A stretch of 64,000 nucleotides of DNA from Desulfonauticus sp. (lineage in GTDB: Bacteria; Desulfobacterota; Desulfovibrionia; Desulfovibrionales; Desulfonatronovibrionaceae). The stretch is from positions 47,692 through 111,691 of the forward strand of contig JAUZRP010000002.1 of NCBI GenBank assembly GCA_030950395.1, given 5' to 3'. Of this stretch, positions 41,161-49,290 are shown piece after piece; the stretch's first letter is position 1; every line of letters starts with the position of its first letter. The notes under the pieces are model-generated. The model saw nothing but the letters and a program-made list of their open reading frames with translations, made no database searches and was not told the origin of the DNA. The position numbers and the translations under genes are program-made.

Positions 41161-42492
41161 ATGGCTAAAAAAAAGAAAAATACTAATAATTCTTCAAAAA
41201 AAAGAAAATCAAATTCCTCTCCTACATCCCGAAAGCCTAAAACCAAAAAAAGAAAAAACATCAACAATAAAAGGCCTTTTTTAAAAGTTCAACTCACTCC
41301 CGTCCTAATAATATTGGCTACTATTGCTCTTATTTCTGTACTAGCTATTTTTTTTAGCATTCATCTTTTATCCCCAAAAACTTCTACTAAATATTCCTCA
41401 AACATCTCAAAACCACCTAAATCAAACCTCAAAAATATTCCTCAAAAATCTATTCAAAAGAAAAAATACTTTCAATACGAAGAAAAATTAGTTCCGACCA
41501 ATAAATTAGAAATAAAAATCAACCAGATAGATGTTTTAATAACAAATGCTTTATATAAAAAAAATAAACAAACAGCTAAAATCATTTTACATCAATATAA
41601 GATAAAACAATTAAACAATATTACCTATTCAGAACAAACGATAACTTTATATACTCCATTTCCTCATAAATTTATCCAAAACTTGAAAGAACTATTAAAA
41701 AACTCTGCTCCTTTTGCTCATATCCAAAAAATTAACTCTAATACTTACTTTATATTTATTGATAGTATCTTAACTCACAAAATAACTTTGCAATCCCAAA
41801 AGATTACCCACCATCTCTTACCAAAAGCAAAGCTAGCGATAGTAATAGATGACATTGGAAGAAGCATTAAAAAGGCAAAACAATTGATAGAATTAAAACT
41901 AAATATTACTTTGTCCCTTTTGCCCTATGCCCCATATACAGGAAAAATTTGCCAATTAGCTAAAACTAAAAATACAGACGTAATGCTTCATTTGCCTATG
42001 GAACCTCTTGGCTATCCTCAAAAAGCCAATCCAGGTCCAGGAGCACTATTTGTCAACATGCCTAAACAGGACTTAATCTTAACTTTTTTGCAAGATTTAA
42101 ACCTGGTACCCAATGCTATTGGAGTAAATAACCACATGGGATCAAAATTTACAGCTTTTAGACCAGGCATACAAATACTCTTTGAACAATTAAAAGCCAA
42201 CAATCTATTTTTTTTAGATAGTCTTACTACCCCTAAAACTGTCACCAAGGCCTTAGCTAAAAAAATAAACCTACCCTACCTTAGAAGAGACATTTTTTTG
42301 GATAACGTTCACAATAAAAAAGCCATCTTATATCAACTTCACAAAGCAGAAGCTTTAGCTCTAAAAAAAGGTAAAGCTATAGCAATAGGGCATCCTTATC
42401 CAGAAACCATCGCTACCCTTTATTTTTGGAAAAATCATAGAAATAAAAACGTTGAAGTGGTAAAGATAAAAAAATTTATTGATAAACTATAA
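41161..42492 (+). CDS. Divergent polysaccharide deacetylase family protein (YibQ-like)
   Basis: A 443-residue protein. The first 40 residues are strongly basic (Lys/Asn/Ser-rich), residues 45-67 form one membrane segment (LTPVLIILATIALISVLAIF), a linker follows, and from about residue 220 there is a divergent polysaccharide deacetylase (DUF610/YibQ) domain: KLAIVIDDIGRSIKKAKQLI, VMLHLPMEPLGYPQ, GVNNHMGSKFTAF, NLFFLDSLTTPKT and AIAIGHPYPET. The DD pair and histidines match the family. The enzyme may act on the envelope; its substrate is unknown. It often lies near envC-ctpA in Proteobacteria, as here. Start ATG 41161 has no strong binding site. Confidence 0.88.
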   Translation: MAKKKKNTNNSSKKRKSNSSPTSRKPKTKKRKNINNKRPFLKVQLTPVLIILATIALISVLAIFFSIHLLSPKTSTKYSSNISKPPKSNLKNIPQKSIQKKKYFQYEEKLVPTNKLEIKINQIDVLITNALYKKNKQTAKIILHQYKIKQLNNITYSEQTITLYTPFPHKFIQNLKELLKNSAPFAHIQKINSNTYFIFIDSILTHKITLQSQKITHHLLPKAKLAIVIDDIGRSIKKAKQLIELKLNITLSLLPYAPYTGKICQLAKTKNTDVMLHLPMEPLGYPQKANPGPGALFVNMPKQDLILTFLQDLNLVPNAIGVNNHMGSKFTAFRPGIQILFEQLKANNLFFLDSLTTPKTVTKALAKKINLPYLRRDIFLDNVHNKKAILYQLHKAEALALKKGKAIAIGHPYPETIATLYFWKNHRNKNVEVVKIKKFIDKL

Positions 42493-42518
42493 TCCAATTT
42501 ATGATAAACAGAGCGAAA

Positions 42519-43586
42519 TTATAATTTAATAACCTGCTTATACACGCCCCAATAAGACTGCTCCATTTTATGAGGAGTAAAATTATTTACTTGCTGCAAG
42601 CCATTTTGCACTAAATGTTTATAGAGTCGCTTATCGTGAAGCAATTCTTCAATAGCTTTAAGTAGAGAATGAGGGTTATTACGTTCAAAAATCAAACCAT
42701 CTTTTCTATCTCTTACTAATTCTAAGTTGGCCTTTAAATTTGAGGCAATAACAGGAACTCCAGCTGCCCAACCTTCTTTTATGGTGCCGCTACTTCCTTC
42801 TCCATCCCTAGAAGGCACAAGCAAAATATCCAACTCAGGCAAAATATTACAACTCTCGACAAATCCTTTAAAAACAACCTTTGAGGCCAAGTGTAAATCA
42901 AAAGTCAATTTTTTTAAAAAATTAGCTAATTTTCCTGCTCCTACAATCCACAATTCAAAATCAAAATCTGCTAATGCCAAACTTTTTAGTAAAAATTCAT
43001 GTCCTTTTTGGGGCGTGAAAGCTCCAATAATGCCTAATCTAACTGGATTGTTCCAAGACTGCTTTGTTCTTGGGTTATAATTTTCTATTTTTATCGCACT
43101 GGGAATACAGGCAATCTTTTCCTTAGGGAGTCCTATTTCTAGAAATTTATTACAAATATCCTGACTTACTCCCACTACACGATCTGCCAATCTATATTTT
43201 TTTTTAGCCCATTTTTTTTGCACACTATAAGAAACCCGTCTGGTATGAATAAGCTTTAACTTAGGTCTAAATATTTTTAGCAAGGCCCCAAGACCAGCAG
43301 CTTTGGCTTCGTGAGTATGGATAATTATGGAATTATCAGTATAGAACTTCAAAAAAGATACAAGCTTAAAAGCACTTCTCAAAGAAAATTCAAAACTACT
43401 GGAAAGGGGAATAATTTTTATTTCTGGATAAATAGAAGTTACTTTTGTTAACAGAGGAGAGTTCGCAGGAGAAGCAAGAATAGGAATTAAGTCCTTTTTT
43501 TTTCGTTGCTGCTCTAGGAGATAAAAAACCTGTCTCTGTCCACCCCTCCACTCCCTTCCCAAGTCCAGATGTAAAACAACCAGCAT
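42519..43586 (-). CDS. Glycosyltransferase family 4 protein
   Basis: A 355-residue GT-B glycosyltransferase. GGQRQVFYLLEQQRKKKDL in the N-terminal domain, IIHTHEAKAAGLGALL, GIIGAFTPQKGHEFLLKSLA and the C-terminal donor-binding region SRDGEGSSGTIKEGWAAGVP mark family GT4. It would transfer a sugar from an activated donor in lipopolysaccharide or exopolysaccharide assembly; substrate and product cannot be inferred. It is 42 bases after the class IV aminotransferase gene and could be co-transcribed with it. Confidence 0.88.
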   Translation of the reverse strand: MLVVLHLDLGREWRGGQRQVFYLLEQQRKKKDLIPILASPANSPLLTKVTSIYPEIKIIPLSSSFEFSLRSAFKLVSFLKFYTDNSIIIHTHEAKAAGLGALLKIFRPKLKLIHTRRVSYSVQKKWAKKKYRLADRVVGVSQDICNKFLEIGLPKEKIACIPSAIKIENYNPRTKQSWNNPVRLGIIGAFTPQKGHEFLLKSLALADFDFELWIVGAGKLANFLKKLTFDLHLASKVVFKGFVESCNILPELDILLVPSRDGEGSSGTIKEGWAAGVPVIASNLKANLELVRDRKDGLIFERNNPHSLLKAIEELLHDKRLYKHLVQNGLQQVNNFTPHKMEQSYWGVYKQVIKL

Positions 43587-43628
43587 TACTTAGAAGGCCT
43601 CGTCAATAAAAACCAAATCTTTAGTTTA

Positions 43629-44570
43629 TTAAAAAGGCATTCCATAATCTTCTTGATCTTGCAGCAACAATTCTCGTATTCTACGGCTAATGGGACCAGG
43701 ACGCACATCAAAAATGGGTTTATCGTTGTATCTTACTACACTCACAGCATCTATAGTAGTGCCTAACAAAATTACTTCTCTGGCCTCGTAAATATCTTCT
43801 TCTCTAATAGGACGAAATAAAAACGTAAATTCATTTTTTACCAACTCTAAAGCTCGCATTAAAGTAGTGCCTGTAAGAGCATTTCTTAATTCTGGGACAA
43901 CAATTCTGCCTTCTTGATCTACAATTACTACGTTTTCTGTAGATCCTTCAGCCAAGAATCCATGCTGATCAAAACAAAAAGGATAATCATATCCTTTTAA
44001 AATAGCCTCTCTTTTCATTAAGACATTGGGAAGATAATCCACTGTTTTAATTTTCGCCAAATAATCTTGCTTGGCAGGAATACTACACTTAAAAGCAGTA
44101 ACTCCTTTTTCCCAAAACTCTACTTTTTTGTAGGGATATTTTCGCACCACAATATACAGGCTAGAAACAGGACATTCTCGAATATCAGGGCTAAAACCAC
44201 CAGGACCACGGCCTAAATACAAAGAAATTAGGCCATCTTTAACTTCAGCTGCCCGGCACACATCTAGTACAAGCTCATAAATCTTTTCCCAAGTACAAGG
44301 AGGGGTCAAATAAATGCTTTTAGCTGATCTTTTTAACCTTTCCAAGTGTTCTTTTAACAAATATACCTTTCTATTTTTAAACTTTATAGTTTCAAAAACC
44401 CCATCACCTCTATGCACCATATGGTCATCTATGGGAATAAGAAATAAACGAGGATCTTTGCAAATAAGTCCTATTCTATGCTCATAAAAAGCTAAAAAGT
44501 CTTTTTCTCCCGGCCTTGGCCTGGCCAGTAATTCCTGCACATACTTTTGTGCATCTACTACTAATCCCAT
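43629..44570 (-). CDS. Class IV aminotransferase (BCAT / aminodeoxychorismate-lyase family)
   Basis: A 313-residue fold-type IV PLP enzyme. DDHMVHRGDGVFETIKFKNR, LKEHLERLKRSAKSI, YLGRGPGGFSPDI, KIKTVDYLPNVLMKREAILK (the PLP lysine is the one before TVDYLPN) and FLAEGSTENVVIVDQ are visible. This family contains branched-chain aminotransferases, D-amino acid aminotransferases and aminodeoxychorismate lyases, which are difficult to tell apart by motif; as a PabC domain is already fused to pabB, a transaminase role is likely. AAGGAG precedes ATG 44570. Repeat copy G follows upstream. Confidence 0.85.
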   Translation of the reverse strand: MGLVVDAQKYVQELLARPRPGEKDFLAFYEHRIGLICKDPRLFLIPIDDHMVHRGDGVFETIKFKNRKVYLLKEHLERLKRSAKSIYLTPPCTWEKIYELVLDVCRAAEVKDGLISLYLGRGPGGFSPDIRECPVSSLYIVVRKYPYKKVEFWEKGVTAFKCSIPAKQDYLAKIKTVDYLPNVLMKREAILKGYDYPFCFDQHGFLAEGSTENVVIVDQEGRIVVPELRNALTGTTLMRALELVKNEFTFLFRPIREEDIYEAREVILLGTTIDAVSVVRYNDKPIFDVRPGPISRRIRELLLQDQEDYGMPF

Positions 44571-44625
44571 ATTTGCTCCTTATAACTTATCATCCCACCC
44601 CATGGCCCAATAAGCAATAAAAAAT

Positions 44626-44768
44626 AACAAGATCCCACTGCAAAAACTAATTTAATTAGCTAAATAGAAACTTAAGGATAAAATTTTTTAATCATTTAAA
44701 CTAGTTACAGCTTGAGACTGGAATCAAAAACGCCAATTTTGTTTTTTTGCAGTTGCATAACAAATTAC
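44626..44768 (+). repeat. Dispersed repeat, copy G
   Basis: The copy runs AACAAGATCCCACTGCAAAA, core variant TAATCATTTAAACTAGTTAC, GAATCAAAAACGCCAATTTT and right end TTTTTGCAGTTGCATAACAA. Its right end is about 6 bases from the stop codon of the minus-strand archaeal-type ATPase gene. Confidence 0.8.
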
Positions 44769-44773
44769 TAAAC

Positions 44774-45832
44774 CTAACGTGAATAAAGCAGATCTTCAAA
44801 AGCTTTCTCATAGAGTCTATTGTTTCCTGTAACCTTTCTCTCAAGTGGATCATAAAAAAAGATCTCTCTTTTGGTCATAAAATCTACAATCTCATAAATC
44901 TCTTTTTTAGTTCCTTCCGGCAAAACATAACCGTTAAACTCTAAAACTTTTTTAATTATATCTTTAAATATCTCTTGTTCTCTATCATCAAAATTCTTAT
45001 CTATTAAATCAATTATCTCATTCTTTGTCAATTTCACAACGTAATTTAAATACTCTTGAGTGTTGTCGTAATACTCCACATTTCTCATACATCTTTGCAC
45101 AAGAGGAATGCAACCACCAAGATACTCCCAAATAAGCTCTTTTTCTCTTATGCCTTTATATTCAAGATACTCAAAAATTGTCTCTTTATCTAAATGATCT
45201 ATCTTTTTAAACTCACTTGTAACTTTTAGTTTAGCATCGTTATAGATTTGATCTATGAAAATCGTATTTGAAGAAAGAATTACTACATGAGCCAAATGCA
45301 ATTCTTTTGTAAGCCTTACACAAAAATTTAAAAACTCTTTTAACAATTCTTTTTCTCCGTTATAATAAATATCTTCAAGCGTTTGGATCTCGTCTAACAC
45401 TAAAATTTTAGTTTTATTTATTTTTTTAAATTTTTCTATTAGTTCATGAAACATATTTTTATCTCTGTTTTTAATCTGTTCTAAAATTTTTGCTTCAAGT
45501 TTAAATATCCCTATATCAAAACCTGCTTTTATTTCATTTGTAAAATCATCTTTCTCTACTTTTTCAAAAAAGGAGTTTATAAAGCTATCATAATTTCCTA
45601 TCATCATACCTCTAAAATTTATATATTTAATCCAATATTTATCAAAAATTTTTAATCCTGAAGTTAATTCGTTTTCAATAATATATTCTATTAATGTGGT
45701 TTTGCCTGTACTCTTGGGACCATAAAGCCAAAGAATCTCCTCAGGATTTTTTTCAAATCTATTTTTTAGATACTCTATCTCTTTTTCTCGATTGACGAAC
45801 TCTTTCCCTCTAAACTCTCTCAGTTGCATCAT
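44774..45832 (-). CDS. Archaeal-type ATPase (AAA/STAND-like), paralogue 1
   Basis: A 352-residue ATPase of the archaeal ATPase family (PF01637-like). FVNREKEIEYLKNRFE opens the domain, Walker A is WLYGPKSTGKTT, Walker B is ILVLDEIQ and the sensor region is VILSSNTIF; the C-terminal part ends in the family's typical FYDPLERKVTGNNRLYEKAFEDLL. The function of this family is unknown; it is expanded in archaea and some thermophilic bacteria. The start ATG 45832 has AAGGAG upstream. A close paralogue is encoded at 59129-60184, about half identical throughout. A copy of the dispersed repeat abuts its 3' end, as for the paralogue. Confidence 0.85.
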   Translation of the reverse strand: MMQLREFRGKEFVNREKEIEYLKNRFEKNPEEILWLYGPKSTGKTTLIEYIIENELTSGLKIFDKYWIKYINFRGMMIGNYDSFINSFFEKVEKDDFTNEIKAGFDIGIFKLEAKILEQIKNRDKNMFHELIEKFKKINKTKILVLDEIQTLEDIYYNGEKELLKEFLNFCVRLTKELHLAHVVILSSNTIFIDQIYNDAKLKVTSEFKKIDHLDKETIFEYLEYKGIREKELIWEYLGGCIPLVQRCMRNVEYYDNTQEYLNYVVKLTKNEIIDLIDKNFDDREQEIFKDIIKKVLEFNGYVLPEGTKKEIYEIVDFMTKREIFFYDPLERKVTGNNRLYEKAFEDLLYSR

Positions 45833-45917
45833 GATACTCCTTCTATATCCCACACCTCTACGAGCTCTAATACATTTACACCCAATTCAGCCCTAGACTA
45901 TGGATCCTTCGGCCCTA

Positions 45918-45966
45918 TCACCAATCACTAATCACCAATAACAAATCACCAATTACTAATTACCAA
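45918..45966. repeat. Short degenerate direct repeats (ATCACCAA units)
   Basis: The unit AATCACCAAT or close variants recurs four or five times just beyond the asd stop codon. It is probably low-complexity slippage sequence. Confidence 0.4.
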
Positions 45967-46984
45967 CTTTCAATAAATCTTTAATAAGCAAATGCTCTGC
46001 AATCTGAACAGCATTTAAAGCTGCCCCCTTTCTAAGATTATCTGCCACTATCCACAAATTCAAACCATATTCTACAGTATCATCTTCTCTAATTCTACCC
46101 ACAAAAGTATCATCCTCTCCAGCAGCATATATAGCTAAAGGATATATATTTTCTTTTGGATTATCTAATACCTGCACTCCTGGAGCCTGCGTTAAAATTG
46201 CTCTCGCTTCTTTGGCTGTAATTTTATTATAAAACTCTATATTTACAGATTCACTATGCCCATAAAATACAGGAACCCTTACTGCAGTAGCAGTAACTTT
46301 TATTTCTGGTGCATGCATAATTTTCTTGGTTTCGTTGACCATTTTTAATTCTTCTTTTGTATAATCGTTATCCAAAAATACATCTATATGAGGGAGACAA
46401 TTAAAAGCTATTTGATGAGGGTAAACCTTGCATTCTACGTCTTTCATATTAAAAATCTGACGCACCTGATCTTCCAACTCTTTAATAGCTTTTTGTCCTG
46501 TTCCAGACACAGCCTGATAGGTAGAAACAACCACTCGTTTTATTTTGGCCACATCATGCAAAGGTTTTAAAACAACTACCATTTGAATTGTAGAACAATT
46601 GGGGTTGGCAATAATGCCCCTATGCCATTCTAAATCTTCTGGATTTACTTCTGGAACCACCAAAGGAACGTCTTCATCCATTCTCCAAGCACTGGAATTG
46701 TCCACCACGATACAACCACTTTGCACTGCAAGAGGCGCAAATTTTTTGGAAATACTTCCACCAGCAGAAAACAAAGCAAGATCCAATCCCTGAAAAGAAT
46801 TTTCTGTTAATTCTTCCACTACTATTTCTGTATCCATAAAAGGAATTTTGGTCCCTTTAGATTTTGCAGAAGCAAAGGCTCGCACTTCTTTAGCAGGAAA
46901 ATCTCTTTGCTCTAAAATTTTTAACATCTCTCTACCCACAGCTCCTGTAGCTCCTACCACTCCAACAACCGGATTAGTTTTCAT
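45956..46984 (-). CDS. asd: Aspartate-semialdehyde dehydrogenase
   Basis: A 342-residue Asd, reducing aspartyl phosphate to aspartate semialdehyde for lysine, threonine and methionine synthesis. VGVVGATGAVGREMLKILEQ binds NADP; the active site cysteine is in ANPNCSTIQMVV; STYQAVSGTGQKAIKEL and VPVFYGHSESVNIEF are conserved. GGGGGG lies upstream of ATG 46984. It is 45 bases after the metF gene's stop on the same strand, so the two may be co-transcribed. Confidence 0.95.
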   Translation of the reverse strand: MKTNPVVGVVGATGAVGREMLKILEQRDFPAKEVRAFASAKSKGTKIPFMDTEIVVEELTENSFQGLDLALFSAGGSISKKFAPLAVQSGCIVVDNSSAWRMDEDVPLVVPEVNPEDLEWHRGIIANPNCSTIQMVVVLKPLHDVAKIKRVVVSTYQAVSGTGQKAIKELEDQVRQIFNMKDVECKVYPHQIAFNCLPHIDVFLDNDYTKEELKMVNETKKIMHAPEIKVTATAVRVPVFYGHSESVNIEFYNKITAKEARAILTQAPGVQVLDNPKENIYPLAIYAAGEDDTFVGRIREDDTVEYGLNLWIVADNLRKGAALNAVQIAEHLLIKDLLKVGN

Positions 46985-47029
46985 TTTATCCCCCCTCTTG
47001 ATTCTTTGTTGTTTCTAATTGAAAACAAA

Positions 47030-47893
47030 CTACCAACCTAATACTTTTAAACAAGCATAAGATTTATTTAACGTATAAAAATGTACTCCTTTTACACCTT
47101 TTTCTCGCAATTCTAAAAATTGTTTTCGAGCGTGATCAATACCAACCTCTCTCACGCCTAAATCTCCTTTTTTTTCTTGAGCACATTTTAACCTGTCCAT
47201 AAGTTCTTCTGGAATACTTGCCCCACATAATTGGACAATCTTTTGAAGTCCTTGAAAACTCATAATAGGCAAAATGCCAGGAATAATAGGTTTATTAATA
47301 CCAAGTTTTTTACACTTTTGGACAAAATCAAAATATAATTGGTTATCAAAAAAAAGTTGGGTAATGACAAAATCTCCACCAGCATCTAACTTGAATTTTA
47401 AATATTTCAAATCTTCGTCTAAACTTTTAGCCTCAATATGTCCTTCAGGATAACCAGCTACACCTATAGAAAACTTATCATCATATTGATTTCTAATAAA
47501 AGTTATTAAATCAGAAGCATGTTTAAACTGAACCTTACTATAATCAAATTCTTTTTTTCCTTTAGGAGGATCACCCCGTAAAGCTAAAATATTATTTACG
47601 TCTATTTTAAGTAAGGCCTCTAAAAAATCAGAAATATTTCTTTCTGAGGCTTCTACACAAGTAAAATGGGCCATAGGTTCAAGCTGAAAATCTTTTTTTA
47701 AAATTTCTACAATTTTTAAAGTATAATCTCTAGTACTCCCCCCAGCTCCATAAGTCACAGACACAAACAAGGGATCAACTTGTTTCAACCTTTCTACTTC
47801 CTGAAAAAAAGAAGACCACTTACTTTGATCTTTGGGTGGGAAAAATTCTAAAGAAATAAAAAAATCTGTTTGTTGAATAAGCTCTTTAATCAA
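47030..47893 (-). CDS. metF: Methylenetetrahydrofolate reductase
   Basis: A 287-residue MetF-type TIM barrel flavoenzyme that reduces methylene-THF to methyl-THF. Visible motifs are FISLEFFPPKDQ at the start, SVTYGAGGSTRDYTLKI, NILALRGDPP, AGGDFVITQLFFDNQLYFDF and PGILPIMSFQGLQKI. The start is placed at TTG 47893 (LIKELIQQTD) because AAGGAG precedes it; the longer frame also starts with TTG, and has no good binding site. With the gcv operon this enzyme would feed a reductive one-carbon route or methionine synthesis. Confidence 0.9.
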   Translation of the reverse strand: MIKELIQQTDFFISLEFFPPKDQSKWSSFFQEVERLKQVDPLFVSVTYGAGGSTRDYTLKIVEILKKDFQLEPMAHFTCVEASERNISDFLEALLKIDVNNILALRGDPPKGKKEFDYSKVQFKHASDLITFIRNQYDDKFSIGVAGYPEGHIEAKSLDEDLKYLKFKLDAGGDFVITQLFFDNQLYFDFVQKCKKLGINKPIIPGILPIMSFQGLQKIVQLCGASIPEELMDRLKCAQEKKGDLGVREVGIDHARKQFLELREKGVKGVHFYTLNKSYACLKVLGW

Positions 47894-47944
47894 AAAAACT
47901 CTCCTTAAAAAACTACTTAATAATTTCAACCCAAAAAACTCTAA

Positions 47945-49150
47945 CTAACGTATAGTATCGCCTATCTGGAAAATAGGCAAATACATGCTCACAACCAAAC
48001 CTCCAACCACTACTCCCAAAAAGACTATCATCATAGGCTCTAACAAAGAAGTTAAACTCTCTACTGCTACGTCCACCTCATCATCATAAAAATCAGCTAC
48101 TTTCTCTAACATAATATCTAAAGAACCTGTAGATTCACCTACAGAAATCATGTGAATAACCATAGGAGGAAATACCCCTGTTTCTTCTAATGGCTCTGCA
48201 ATAGTATTACCTTCCGAAATACTGGCTTTTGCTCTTAACACCCCTTCTTCTATTACTTTATTGCCACTAGTTCTAGCTACAATATCCAAAGCCTCCAAAA
48301 TAGGCACGCCACTTGCAGTCATAGTGCTAAAAGTACGACTAAACTTAGCTACAGCTACTTTTCTCAAAATATTTCCAAAAACCGGTAACTGCAAGAATAG
48401 GTTATCAAAAAATAATCTTCCTTTCTCTGTCTTATAAATTAATTTAAAACAAATTATTGCTAAAACAAATCCTCCAAATATGTAATGAATGTTATGCTGC
48501 ACAAATCGACTCATGTTAATAGTAATTTGGGTCGGCAAAGGTAAGGCACTTCCCACACTAGCAAACATTTTTTCAAATGCAGGGATAACGTAAACCAATA
48601 TAATACCAACCACAATAATAGCTACACTAACGACCACTGCAGGATAAATCATAGCACTCTTTACCCTGGCCTTTAATTTAGCTGCCTTTTCTATATATTC
48701 AGCTAATCTTAACAAAACCTTATCTAAAACACCTCCTGTTTCACCAGCTTGAACCATGTGCAAATATAAATTATTAAAAACATCTTTATGCTTAGATAAG
48801 GCTGAATACAAAGATGACCCTGCTTCCACATCATTTTTTACCTCATAAAGCTTTCTACGTAATTTATTATTCTCTGTTTGTTCACTCATTACTTTTAATG
48901 CTTCTAAAATAGGTACACCCGCATTGATCAAGGTAGCAAATTGCCTACTAAAAATAACCATGTCCCTGCTACTAACACCACCTTCAAGAAAAGTTCCCTC
49001 TAAGATATCTTTTGGCTTAGGCTTTACTTTTATATCTGTAAAACCTTTATTTTTAAGGATAGATACAGCAAGATCTAAATTAGGAGCATCTAATTCACCT
49101 TTAACTTTTTTCCCTAATCTATTTTTAGCTTTATATATAAAAATAGGCAT
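47945..49150 (-). CDS. pilC: Type II secretion / type IV pilus inner-membrane protein (PilC/GspF family)
   Basis: A 401-residue GspF/PilC protein, the platform of type IV pilus or type II secretion machines. Two GspF domains are seen: FSRQFATLINAGVPILEALK with GSSLYSALSKHKDVFNNLY, and the repeat FSRTFSTMTASGVPILEALD with EEGVLRAKASISEGNTIAEP; membrane segments are at about 170-190, 220-240 and 370-395. No pilus neighbour genes lie here, so it is a stray platform gene or part of a split locus. The ATG has AAGGAA upstream. Confidence 0.9.
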   Translation of the reverse strand: MPIFIYKAKNRLGKKVKGELDAPNLDLAVSILKNKGFTDIKVKPKPKDILEGTFLEGGVSSRDMVIFSRQFATLINAGVPILEALKVMSEQTENNKLRRKLYEVKNDVEAGSSLYSALSKHKDVFNNLYLHMVQAGETGGVLDKVLLRLAEYIEKAAKLKARVKSAMIYPAVVVSVAIIVVGIILVYVIPAFEKMFASVGSALPLPTQITINMSRFVQHNIHYIFGGFVLAIICFKLIYKTEKGRLFFDNLFLQLPVFGNILRKVAVAKFSRTFSTMTASGVPILEALDIVARTSGNKVIEEGVLRAKASISEGNTIAEPLEETGVFPPMVIHMISVGESTGSLDIMLEKVADFYDDEVDVAVESLTSLLEPMMIVFLGVVVGGLVVSMYLPIFQIGDTIR

Positions 49151-49290
49151 AACTTATTCCTTTTTTATTTTTAGGATCATCATCGATCAATTTTACTTCC
49201 CATAACCAACACAAATTACTAAGTCCTCACCCCAAACCTGAAAACAAGCAGCCGATTTGCCAAAAGTCTCCCACTAACTAAACCCTACAA

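Noticed and set aside
45918..45966. CRISPR-like array
   Set aside because: The direct repeats are only 8-10 bases, degenerate and without regular spacers; no cas genes are present.
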